Shown here in pieces: positions 52,283 to 60,725 of a DNA stretch of 64,000 bases. This DNA comes from Chloroflexota bacterium (GTDB lineage Bacteria; Chloroflexota; UBA11872). Positions within the stretch are counted from its first letter, which is position 1. The number at the start of each line of letters is the position of its first letter. Made by a program: the position numbers and the translations under genes. Under the pieces are notes generated by a model. The model was not told where the DNA came from. It made no database searches and saw only the letters and a list, made by a program, of their open reading frames with translations. The stretch lies in contig JAPOVQ010000019.1 of NCBI GenBank assembly GCA_026708035.1, positions 1 to 64,000 of the forward strand. Reading direction: 5' to 3'.

Positions 52283-53677
52283 ATGGACCTGGGTCGGCGA
52301 ACAGTTGACGGCGCGTGCGGCGCCGCGGATGGATTGCCCGCGACCGTTCACGCCGCCGCGCTGTCTCTCATTCTCGTCCTTGCGCTGGCGGCGGCGGCTT
52401 GCGGCGACGCGACCGGGGCGCCAGACCCAACTCCCACGCCCGAACCGATGCCCACGCCGAGCCCGACACTCGCACCTGAGACGACGGCGACGCCCAGCCC
52501 CACCCCAACCGCCACACCCGCGCCGAGTCCGGTGACGGAATCGGCGCGAATTCCAGTCGATGCACCCGCCACCGACCGCGACGTGTTGGTCGCCTTCTAC
52601 CACGCGACCGACGGTCCGAACTGGATCAACAACACCAACTGGCTCAGCGAGTCGCCGCTCTTCACCTGGCACGGCATATCGACGGACGACGACGGCGGCC
52701 GGGTCACGGAACTGGTGCTCAACGACAATCAGCTTCGAGGAATGCTGCCGGCGGAGCTGGGGCGCCTATCGCAACTCGTCGGGCTTGGCCTCCGCGAGAA
52801 TCAACTGAGTGGTGAGATTCCGCCGGAACTCGCAAATCTGTCCCGCCTGGAAAGTTTGGGATTGGGGACAAATCAGCTCGTTGGCGCCATCCCCCCTGAG
52901 CTGGCCCGCCTCGGCAACTTGCAGACTCTGGCCCTTGACGACAACCAGCTCACCGGCTCGATTCCGCCCGAGCTGGGTAGCCTTGCCAAGCTGAAATACC
53001 TGGTGCTCAACGACAATCAACTCACCGGCTCGATTCCGCCCGAGCTGGGTAGCCTTGCCGATCTCGAATTCCTAGTGCTCAACGACAATCGGCTCACCGG
53101 CTCAATTCCGCGCGAACTGGGGGGTCTGTCCGGCCTGCAGCTGCTGGTCCTCGAGAGCAACCGCCTCAGTGGGAACATACCGCCAGAATTGAGCAATCTC
53201 TCCAGCCTGACGGTGTTGGGTCTGGATGAGAACGAGCTCACGGGCACGATTCCCCCCGAGTTGGGACGTCTCTACAACTTGGTTGAGCTGTCGCTCAGCA
53301 GGAACCAACTCACCGGATCGATTCCGTCGGAGCTCGGCGATCTTCGCGGCCTCCTCAGATTGCATCTCAATGCCAACGAGTTGACGGGGGAGATCCCGCC
53401 CGAGCTGGGCGGATTCATCTGGCTGGAACACCTGTTGCTCCAGGAAAACCAGTTGACGGGCGCCATTCCGCCCGAGTTGGGCCGCCTGGTCCACTTGCTG
53501 CTGTTCGACCTCAGCGCAAACGAGCTCGTGAGCGAAATACCCGCCGCTTTCAGCGACCTCTCCAAACTCACACTTCTGTTCCTGGGTGGCAGCAATCAGC
53601 TCACGGGATGCCTACCCAAAGGGATGCCGCCCATACGCTTCAACGATCTCGACGAACTCGGGCTGCGGGACTGCTGA
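52283..53677 (+). CDS. LRR lipoprotein with one cassette
   Basis: This gene encodes 464 residues. It has a signal with lipobox ([16 protein letters not shown]), a Thr/Pro linker, then a single cassette from near 52574: [20 protein letters not shown], followed by about 14 LRRs and the closing LTGCLPKGMPPIRFNDLDEL and LRDC. ATG 52283 is preferred over the upstream frame because it has the same CTGTCGCCATGG leader as the 48004 gene. It is a shorter paralogue of that gene. Confidence 0.92.
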   Translation: MDLGRRTVDGACGAADGLPATVHAAALSLILVLALAAAACGDATGAPDPTPTPEPMPTPSPTLAPETTATPSPTPTATPAPSPVTESARIPVDAPATDRDVLVAFYHATDGPNWINNTNWLSESPLFTWHGISTDDDGGRVTELVLNDNQLRGMLPAELGRLSQLVGLGLRENQLSGEIPPELANLSRLESLGLGTNQLVGAIPPELARLGNLQTLALDDNQLTGSIPPELGSLAKLKYLVLNDNQLTGSIPPELGSLADLEFLVLNDNRLTGSIPRELGGLSGLQLLVLESNRLSGNIPPELSNLSSLTVLGLDENELTGTIPPELGRLYNLVELSLSRNQLTGSIPSELGDLRGLLRLHLNANELTGEIPPELGGFIWLEHLLLQENQLTGAIPPELGRLVHLLLFDLSANELVSEIPAAFSDLSKLTLLFLGGSNQLTGCLPKGMPPIRFNDLDELGLRDC

Positions 53678-53735
53678 GCCGCGCAGTCCCGAGGTGAGCG
53701 CCGCCGCTTCCCGCGGCGCTTAGGCTCGTCCCGCG

Positions 53736-54842
53736 CTACGCAATCGCCTCCTGCGTCGCGCGGTCGAACAGGTGCATGCGGTCCATCTCGAAGGCCAGCT
53801 CGAAGGGCTGATTGGCCTGTGCCGTGGTCCGCGGGTCGACGCGGGCGACGAATGAGTCCGAGCCCGCCAGCATGTAGAGAATGACCTCGCTGCCCAGCGG
53901 CTCCATCACGTCCACCGTCGCCGTGATGGTCGTCTCGTGATTCACGCCGCCGGCCGCAAACTGCGGGTCGGCGATGTTCTCCGGACGTATGCCGAAAATC
54001 ACGTCCTTGCCGGCATGGGGCGCCACGGCATCGCGCCGGTCGGGCGGCACGGGAATTCGCAGGGTTTCCGTCTCAACCCACAGGCCGTCCTCGCCCGAGA
54101 TGCGCGCGTCGAAGAAGTTCATCGCCGGGCTGCCGATGAAGCCGCCGACGAACACGTTGCTCGGCGCCGCGTAGACCTCCTGCGGCGGCCCCAACTGCTG
54201 CAAGACGCCGTCCCGCAGCACCGCGATGCGCGTGCCCATGGTCATGGCTTCCATCTGGTCGTGCGTCACGTAGATCACGGTGGCCTGCAAACGCTCGTGC
54301 AGGCGAATCAGCTCGGCCCGCGTCTGCACGCGCAGCTTGGCGTCCAAATTGGACAGCGGCTCGTCCATCAGGAATACCGCAGGGTCGCGCACGATGGCCC
54401 GCCCCACCGCCACACGCTGCCGTTGACCGCCGGAAAGCGCGCGCGGCTTGCGGTCCATCAGTTCGCTGATGTTCAGCATGTCGGCGGCCTCGGCCACGCG
54501 CCGCTGAATTTCGGCCTTGGGCGTCTTGCGCAGCTTCAGGCCAAACGCCAGGTTGTCGTAAACGCTCATGTGGGGATAGAGGGCGTAGCTCTGGAACACC
54601 ATGGCGATGTCGCGGTCCTTGGGCGGCACGTCGTTCACCAGACGGTCGCCGATGTAGATGTTGCCGCCGGTCAGCTCCTCCAGCCCCGCCACCATCCGCA
54701 GCGTGGTGGACTTGCCGCAGCCCGACGGCCCGACGAGCACGAGAAACTCGCGGTCCTGGACCTCGATGGACACGTCGTCGACGGCGACAACGTCGCCAAA
54801 CCGTTTCGTGACGTTATCAAGCGTGACGCTGGCCATCGGCAT
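53736..54842 (-). CDS. ABC transporter ATPase, MalK/UgpC type
   Basis: This gene encodes 368 residues. Walker A GPSGCGKSTTLRMVAG, Q loop VFQSYALYPHMSV, signature LSGGQRQRVAVGRAIV, Walker B FLMDEPLSNLDAKLR and H loop VTHDQMEAMTMG are complete. The C-terminal OB-like regulatory domain (FGIRPENIADP; VMEPLGSEVILYML) is typical of MalK/UgpC/MsmK ATPases that energise several sugar importers. No permease is adjacent, so it is probably shared among transporters elsewhere. Confidence 0.95.
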   Translation of the reverse strand: MPMASVTLDNVTKRFGDVVAVDDVSIEVQDREFLVLVGPSGCGKSTTLRMVAGLEELTGGNIYIGDRLVNDVPPKDRDIAMVFQSYALYPHMSVYDNLAFGLKLRKTPKAEIQRRVAEAADMLNISELMDRKPRALSGGQRQRVAVGRAIVRDPAVFLMDEPLSNLDAKLRVQTRAELIRLHERLQATVIYVTHDQMEAMTMGTRIAVLRDGVLQQLGPPQEVYAAPSNVFVGGFIGSPAMNFFDARISGEDGLWVETETLRIPVPPDRRDAVAPHAGKDVIFGIRPENIADPQFAAGGVNHETTITATVDVMEPLGSEVILYMLAGSDSFVARVDPRTTAQANQPFELAFEMDRMHLFDRATQEAIA

Positions 54843-55342
54843 GCTCCCCCGCCCTGCCGATCCCGCGGCGGCGCCACGGTGTCAGGCAAGGACAGAACTG
54901 TTCGGCAAAAGCCGTTCCTTACCCCACCGGTCCGCCCAACCGGCTTGCCCGCACGCTACCCAACCGCATCCACCGCGTCAAAGCGTCGGTAGTGGCGGAC
55001 TTTGAGTCCGTCAATCCCGGGAAGGGAGACCCTTGCGTAACCCCTCCGTCACTCCGGCAGAGGCCGGAATCCAGCTCGGTCGAATCTGAAGGCGCGCCGG
55101 ATGCTCGGGGCCGGGCGTGTCTCAGACTCCTCCCTACCGGCTCTTGCAAAGTTCTCCGGAGGCGGGAATCCATGCCCCACCTCACTTGCGACCCAATCGG
55201 GGGCGCCGGGCGTCTCGCCCTGGCCGACAGCTCACTGTGGGATACCTTCAGGCAGAGTTACCCACTACCCGATTCTTGCTGAGCTCCGGTGTTAGTCATA
55301 TTCTTAGTCAAGTAAACGGCTGAGGTACCCGAGGAGTCGGTC
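54843..55342. other. Gap with repeats and a toxin-antitoxin promoter
   Basis: No gene is seen. Near 54990 lies a GTAGTGGCGGACTTTGAGTC.. palindrome and near 55048 a CACTCCGGCAGAGGCCGGAA element. At the right end two TTAGTCA repeats (55292-55298 and 55304-55310, 12 bp apart) form an operator candidate 33 bp before the antitoxin start. Confidence 0.5.
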
Positions 55343-55576
55343 ATGGTCACGGTAAACGTCCACGAAGCCAAGACCCACCTGTCGCGCCTGCTAGCGCAGG
55401 TCGAGGCGGGTGAAGAAGTCACCATCGCCCGCAACGGCAAGCCCGTGGCCCGGCTGGTGGCGTGCAAGCCGCGGGGCAAGAGGCAGTTCGGCGCTCTCAA
55501 GGGAAAGATTACGGTCGACGACAGCTTCTTCGACCCACTTCCGGAGGAGGAGCTGCGCTTGTGGGAAGGCGGCTGA
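55343..55576 (+). CDS. Phd/YefM-type antitoxin
   Basis: This gene encodes 77 residues: MVTVNVHEAKTHLSRLLAQV and EAGEEVTIARNGKPVARLVA, the canonical Phd fold, then a toxin-binding tail with LKGKITVDDSFFDPLPEEEL. The toxin gene starts 4 bp after its stop. GAGGAG-type sequence upstream is weak (CGAGGAGTCGGTC). Confidence 0.92.
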   Translation: MVTVNVHEAKTHLSRLLAQVEAGEEVTIARNGKPVARLVACKPRGKRQFGALKGKITVDDSFFDPLPEEELRLWEGG

Positions 55577-55579
55577 GAC

Positions 55580-55966
55580 GTGCGGCTGCTGCTCGATACC
55601 CATGCGTTCCTTTGGTGGTACGAGGGGAGCATCCGGATGTCCTGGTCCGCGAGACAGGCGGTGGACGATGACAACAATGAGGTGCTGATCAGCGCCGCCT
55701 CGGCGTGGGAGATCACCACCAAGCACCGCCTGGGCAAGCTGCCGGGCGCCGACCCGATCGCTTCCGACGTTCCCGGCGCCATCGCCGACCAAGGCTTCGA
55801 CGAGCTGCCGATCACCGTCGCGGAAGCCGCGCGCGCCGGCGCGCTGTCGGGCCCTCTCAACGACCCCTTCGACCGCATGCTCATCGCCCAGGCCCTCGCA
55901 CGCGACCTCGTGCTCGTCTCCAACGAGTCCACCTTCGACCGCTACGCCATTCGCCGCCTCTGGTGA
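55580..55966 (+). CDS. PIN-domain toxin (VapC type)
   Basis: This gene encodes 128 residues starting at GTG 55580: MRLLLDTHAFLWWYEGSIRM, with the Asp of LLDTH, the Glu in SAASAWEITTKHRLGKL, and the C-terminal acidic residues in DPFDRMLIAQALARDLVLVS. This is the VapC subgroup with LLDTHAFLWW. It forms a standard pair with the preceding antitoxin. Confidence 0.93.
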   Translation: MRLLLDTHAFLWWYEGSIRMSWSARQAVDDDNNEVLISAASAWEITTKHRLGKLPGADPIASDVPGAIADQGFDELPITVAEAARAGALSGPLNDPFDRMLIAQALARDLVLVSNESTFDRYAIRRLW

Positions 55967-56117
55967 AGCGCGGTCCGCCCCGCTAGCCTGTCCGCACGCC
56001 CTCGGACGGCATGCTCCGGGACAGAGTTGCCGGATTGGAACAAAGGCAGGTCTGGCTACGACCTCGGGCCCCCTGCACGCCATCTGATCCATACTGTTCG
56101 GAGTTTTCCTGCCGGTC

Positions 56118-59111
56118 TCACCCGGCGAGCCCTGGCGTGGCGACCACGACCGCATCCGCCTGCGTGCTCGTGCGCTCCGCCCAGGCGGGATCGGCGGTGA
56201 AGAGGAACACCTGCCGTGTTCGGCCGATCTCGCGCAGCACGGCCATGCCGCGGCCGGTGCGTGACGGGTCCCAGTTCACGAACATCTCGTCCATGAACAG
56301 CGGCAGCCGCTCGGCGTCCTCGCCCTCCACCTGGTCCACCATCGCCAAGCGCAAGGCCAGGTAGATCTGCTGCAGCGTGCCCCGGCTGAGCGGGTGGCCC
56401 ACGGCGACGGAAAAGTCCTCGCCCCGGCGCCGCACGTGCAGCCGCACCCCGTCGCCCGTCGAGTCGTCGGCGATTAACCGGTCGTAGCGGCCGTCGGTGA
56501 TGCTGGCGAGATAGTCGCTCGCGGCCTCGAGCAGCGGCGATTGGTGCGCGTCGCGATAGTCGCGCTCGGCGGTAGAGATCGCCGCCGCCAAAAGCGCCAG
56601 CCGGTTGTGCGCCCGGTGGACCTCCTTCTGCTCCGCCTGCGCCTCCTCGATGGCGCCCTGCACGTGCGCCGGGCCGGGCAGCTTTTCCATCTCCTGGACG
56701 TCCCGGACCAAGCCGCCGCGCTCATCGCGCAGGCCGTTCGCTTCCTCCTGAAACTCCGCGCCGCGGCGCCGCAGCTCGACCCGGCGATCGTCCGAAAGCT
56801 CGATGGCCTCGCCCTGCGCTTCCAGCCGGTCGGCCTCGGCCAGGCGCTCCTGCCAGTTGGGCGTCTCGCGGTCGAGATCGTCGCGCGCCCGCCGCGCCTT
56901 GTCCCGCGCCTCTCGCGCCTGCTCCAGCCGTTCCAGGCCCACGTCGGGATCGGCGTCGGCGGTGTCCAGTTGCGCCAGCCGCGCCTCGAGCTGTGCGAGT
57001 TCCGAGTCGGCAGAGTCCCGCGCCGCCTCCGCCTCTTGCCGCTCGTCGCGCAGCTTGGCAATCGCCGCGCCGGCGGCCTCGGATTCGCTCTTGGCCGTCG
57101 CCGCGGCGTCCAGCTTCCGCCCCAGCTCCGCAACCGCGTGCACGACATCGGCGGCCGGGTCGAGCTCCAACTCATCTCGCAGCGCTTGGAGCCGCTGTAG
57201 GCGATGGTCGATGCGCTCCTGAACGGCCAGTCGGTCGTCCTCGAGGTCATGCGTGCGCGACAGCGACTCCCGCAGCTCCTCCACGTCGCGCAGCAGGGTT
57301 TCCCGGGGGCGCTGCAGCTGCACCGGCGCAATTGGCACGCCTGTCAGCAGCTCCAGCCAGGCGTTGCGCGCGGCGTCGGCGGCCAGTGTGGATTCGCCCT
57401 CGCGGCGCGCGGCATCCTCCATTGCCGCCTTGGCCTCTGCAAGCCGCTGATCGATGTCGGACGCGCGCCGGGCCGCGTCGCGCTGGCGCATGGCCTCCTC
57501 CAGGGCGTCGGCGGCGTGCATCCCGGGCGCTAGTCCCGCGCGCTGTCGGAGCGCCTCGGCGGCCACCAACCGGCCTCCGGCACGGCGGCGCATCATCACG
57601 GTCATGGTGAGATCCCATGCGGCGCCCGCGGTCAGCGATGCGCCCACACCGGCAACGATCCCATCACCCACCACCACTCCAACCACGATCGCCGCGATCC
57701 CAGCCAACGCTACCAGCGGTGAGATCCAGGTCCGCCACGCAGGCATCGACGCCTGGCCGCCGGAGCCTGCCAGGGCCTCGGCCCGATCGAGTTCGAGGAG
57801 GGTCTGCACCCGCCCATGAGCCTGCGCCGGGTCCGGCACGTCGCCCAACGCCTCGCGGTCCCTCTGCGCGCGTTCCGCCGTTTCCGCCGCACGCCGCCGA
57901 AACGCCGCCCGTCGGTCCACGTCCGCAGCGGCCACCGTCCAGGCCTCGAAGCGTCCCCGCGATTCGGCAATCCGCAGCGATCGCAGCGTCGCGAGGGTCT
58001 CGGCATCCGGATCCCTGTCCAGCACCCGCTCGGCGACCTGAGCAAATCCCCCGCCTTCGCGTTGCAATTCGCTGGACATCTGCTCGATGCGCTTTTGGTC
58101 CTCGACGTGCAGCGGGATCTCGGCCTGCATTTCCAGAATCAGGTCGCGGCGAGCGAGCGCTGCTTGGTGGGCCGCGTCGATCTCACGCGCCTCAGCTAGG
58201 TGTTCGATCTCGTCGTCGATCTCACCGATTCGCCGCTCGCCCGACGCGGCGGCCTCCCGCAACTCGTCGCGTTCGGCCCGCGGATCGGGGCCGAAATCGT
58301 CGTTCGGCACAAGTGACCCGGCCTCTGCGTCGAGAGCAGCCACGCGGCGCGCCCTGCTGGCGATGGGCGCCAGCAGGGCGTCCCGTTCGAGCATGACCTC
58401 AATGGCTTGCAACCCCTGCGGTCCGCGCTCGATGACCTCCAGGCGCTCGGCGATCTCGGCGAGACGATCTTGCCTCGCTTCCATGTCCGCCCGGCGCCCG
58501 CTGGCCGGCCGCAGCTCCTCACCCAACGCCCGAATGCGCTCGCGAATCTCGAGGGCCCTGGGTCGGCCCCGCCGATTGGGGCGCCAGAGCGTCTGCCGAT
58601 CCTGGTCGAGCCGCGCCACCACCTCGCGCGCCGGCAGCAGGAAGTCGAACGACGCCCCGCCGAGCATTCGGTCCTCGACGCTTTCCCAGGTTCGCAGGTC
58701 CAAGCCCAGCGCCTCGTTCTGCGTCACCGCATGTAAGTTCGTGAACACCGCGCGCGCCAGGCCCCCGACCCAGCTGACGGGACGATTTGCCAGATCAAGC
58801 GCCTGGCCGTCGATGTCGATCGAGCCCTGAGGACGCGAGGTCAAGCGCCGGGCAATGCGCACGCCGCGCCCGTCATGCAGGCTGGCGAGCAACGCGCCTC
58901 CCGGAAAGCGCCCGTCCCACGGGCGATAGGGATGGTTCGCCGCCGTGGCCGGCGCGAAGCCAAACAAGGCGGTGGTCAGGAACTCGAACAGCGCCGACTT
59001 GCCGGTCTCGTTGTCGCCGGCGACGACCACCACGCCATGCTCGGCCAAGCCATGCGCCGTCCAGCCGGCGATCGGACCGAACGCGTCGATCTTCCAACCG
59101 TCGATTCTCAT
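56118..59111 (-). CDS. SbcC/YhaN-like ATPase with long coiled coils
   Basis: This gene encodes 997 residues of the SMC/Rad50-like group. Walker A VAGDNETGKSALFEFLTTAL is at residues 31-50. Two long coiled-coil arms flank a central hydrophobic segment (ISPLVALAGIAAIVVGVVVG and IVAGVGASLTAGAAW, near residues 465-505), a hallmark of YhaN-type proteins that replaces a zinc hook. The signature LSRGTLQQIYLALRLAMVDQ and Walker B RLPLFMDEMFVNWD lie in the last 120 residues. With the exonuclease partner it should process DNA ends. It overlaps that gene by ATGA. Confidence 0.9.
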   Translation of the reverse strand: MRIDGWKIDAFGPIAGWTAHGLAEHGVVVVAGDNETGKSALFEFLTTALFGFAPATAANHPYRPWDGRFPGGALLASLHDGRGVRIARRLTSRPQGSIDIDGQALDLANRPVSWVGGLARAVFTNLHAVTQNEALGLDLRTWESVEDRMLGGASFDFLLPAREVVARLDQDRQTLWRPNRRGRPRALEIRERIRALGEELRPASGRRADMEARQDRLAEIAERLEVIERGPQGLQAIEVMLERDALLAPIASRARRVAALDAEAGSLVPNDDFGPDPRAERDELREAAASGERRIGEIDDEIEHLAEAREIDAAHQAALARRDLILEMQAEIPLHVEDQKRIEQMSSELQREGGGFAQVAERVLDRDPDAETLATLRSLRIAESRGRFEAWTVAAADVDRRAAFRRRAAETAERAQRDREALGDVPDPAQAHGRVQTLLELDRAEALAGSGGQASMPAWRTWISPLVALAGIAAIVVGVVVGDGIVAGVGASLTAGAAWDLTMTVMMRRRAGGRLVAAEALRQRAGLAPGMHAADALEEAMRQRDAARRASDIDQRLAEAKAAMEDAARREGESTLAADAARNAWLELLTGVPIAPVQLQRPRETLLRDVEELRESLSRTHDLEDDRLAVQERIDHRLQRLQALRDELELDPAADVVHAVAELGRKLDAAATAKSESEAAGAAIAKLRDERQEAEAARDSADSELAQLEARLAQLDTADADPDVGLERLEQAREARDKARRARDDLDRETPNWQERLAEADRLEAQGEAIELSDDRRVELRRRGAEFQEEANGLRDERGGLVRDVQEMEKLPGPAHVQGAIEEAQAEQKEVHRAHNRLALLAAAISTAERDYRDAHQSPLLEAASDYLASITDGRYDRLIADDSTGDGVRLHVRRRGEDFSVAVGHPLSRGTLQQIYLALRLAMVDQVEGEDAERLPLFMDEMFVNWDPSRTGRGMAVLREIGRTRQVFLFTADPAWAERTSTQADAVVVATPGLAG

Positions 59112-60355
59112 GCGGACTCCGACTCACGCAGCAGCCGCACGGCGGCCTCGGCGTCCAGATCGCGCAGCAAGTCGCGCAGGTATTTCCGGTGCTCGGTCAC
59201 GTTGCCGCGGTCGCCGCCCGCCACATCTTCCGGCGCGATGCGGTCAAGCACCGAGTCGTCAGACTTGGCCTCTTCCAGCAGCACCAGCGTTTGACCGAGC
59301 AGATGGGGCTGGTCGCGGTGGGACTCGATGTCCACCGGCCGGTGCAAACCGCGGTCGCGCACCTCCACGTCCAGCACGCCCAGGTCTTCGCGCAGCTGCG
59401 TGGCCAGCTCGGTGCGCTCATCGGCGTCCGCGAGCAGCGACGCCAGCGGACAGGCGCCGTGCAGGTCCACTCGCAGGATCCACTCTTGATCGGGTGGCGC
59501 GCCGTGCCGTCGCGCGTCGAAAGCCGCGCGCACGGCCGAGTGCACGTCGGTCAGGTTGCGCGCAGCCTCCAAACCGGTGGGCTCAAGCACCTCCCAGCGC
59601 ACCGGCGCCAGTGCCGCAAACTCGATTTCGGGCGCCGCGCCGCGATCCAGCGTCACCACCAGTGCGCCCTTGGCGCCGTCCTCGCCGAAATGCCGGCCCT
59701 GCACGTTGCCCGGGTAGTGAACCGGCGGATCGGGCCGCACTTCCTGGCGCTGGTGGATGTGGCCCAGCGCCCAGTAGGCATAGCTGGGTTCCAGGCTGTC
59801 CAGCGCGGCAGGCGCATAGCGATCATGCTGCTCGGCCGCGGCGGCGCTCATCACTTGCGCGTGCAACAACGCAACAGCCGGCTCCGGCCCCGGCGCCGGC
59901 GGAAAGGCGGCCGCCAGGTCGCGGTCCTCGCGCGGCGTCTGGTGCCCCGCCGCGACCACCCAGCCCACCACCTCGCCCTCACGCTCGATGGCGATCTGCC
60001 GCGGCTGGCGCGACGCGACCAGGTGAAAGTGCTCCTCCGGCCAGTCGATGCCCATGGCCCGGTAGTTGGCCCGCCCCGGATCGTGGTTGCCGGTGGCGTA
60101 GACCACGGTCAGCCCGGCGCTCGTTGCGCGAGTCAACTCGTCGACCAGCACGCGCTCCGTGGCCAGGGTCAGCAACTCGTTGTCGAAGAGGTCCCCGGCG
60201 ATCAGCAGTGCGTCGGCCCGGCGCTCCAGCGCCAGGTCGATCAGCCGAACGAACGCCTCACGACCCGCTTCCAGCAGCCGCGCGCGCACCACCTCGTCGT
60301 GACGCCGATAGGGCGTGTCGAGGTGAATGTCGGCGGCGTGGACGATGCGCAGCAT
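59108..60355 (-). CDS. SbcD/Mre11-like metallophosphoesterase (YhaO type)
   Basis: This gene encodes 415 residues. The calcineurin-like phosphoesterase motifs are in order: VHAADIHLDTPYRR, LIAGDLFDNELL, VYATGNHDPG, VALLHAQVM and ALGHIHQRQEV. These bind two metal ions for nuclease activity. The C-terminal 170 residues should bind the ATPase partner. The gene is upstream and overlaps it by 4 bp, so the complex is co-translated. Confidence 0.93.
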   Translation of the reverse strand: MLRIVHAADIHLDTPYRRHDEVVRARLLEAGREAFVRLIDLALERRADALLIAGDLFDNELLTLATERVLVDELTRATSAGLTVVYATGNHDPGRANYRAMGIDWPEEHFHLVASRQPRQIAIEREGEVVGWVVAAGHQTPREDRDLAAAFPPAPGPEPAVALLHAQVMSAAAAEQHDRYAPAALDSLEPSYAYWALGHIHQRQEVRPDPPVHYPGNVQGRHFGEDGAKGALVVTLDRGAAPEIEFAALAPVRWEVLEPTGLEAARNLTDVHSAVRAAFDARRHGAPPDQEWILRVDLHGACPLASLLADADERTELATQLREDLGVLDVEVRDRGLHRPVDIESHRDQPHLLGQTLVLLEEAKSDDSVLDRIAPEDVAGGDRGNVTEHRKYLRDLLRDLDAEAAVRLLRESESA

Positions 60356-60422
60356 GCGAGGGTGCTCAACAAACTACCGAGTCGCGCCACAGGATATCCG
60401 GGCAACACCGGGCTGCGTTCGC

Positions 60423-60690
60423 TGTAGGGGCAGCCCTTGTGGCTGCCCGGATCGACCGGGAGGGGCGCCCACTAGGGACGCCCCTACGCGGACGTCAGCG
60501 TTTCAGGGCCTCGGGACCCCTTCCGTTCGCTGCAGGGGCAGCCCTCGTGGCTGCCCGTCCTCTTTTGCTGTATGGCGGCCCTTATGGCCGCCCGCAGAGA
60601 GACCCTTGAAGGGTAGGGGCGGGTTTCAAACCCGCGCGACTCCTCCGTTCAAGACTTCAACGGTTGTCAGATTCCTGCGGAGGCAGGAAT
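60423..60690. repeat. Cluster of five palindromic repeats and one ATTCCTGC element
   Basis: Elements are at 60423-60448 (GTAGGGGCAGCCC type), 60463-60487 (inverse GGGCGCCC type), about 60531-60559 and 60571-60595 (variants) and 60615-60640 (GTAGGGGCGGGTTTC type). An ATTCCTGCGGAGGCAGGAAT element follows at about 60670. Nothing coding is seen between 60356 and 60725. Confidence 0.85.
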
Positions 60691-60725
60691 CTAGTCGTCA
60701 GCCGCCAACAATCCCGAGCCACGCC

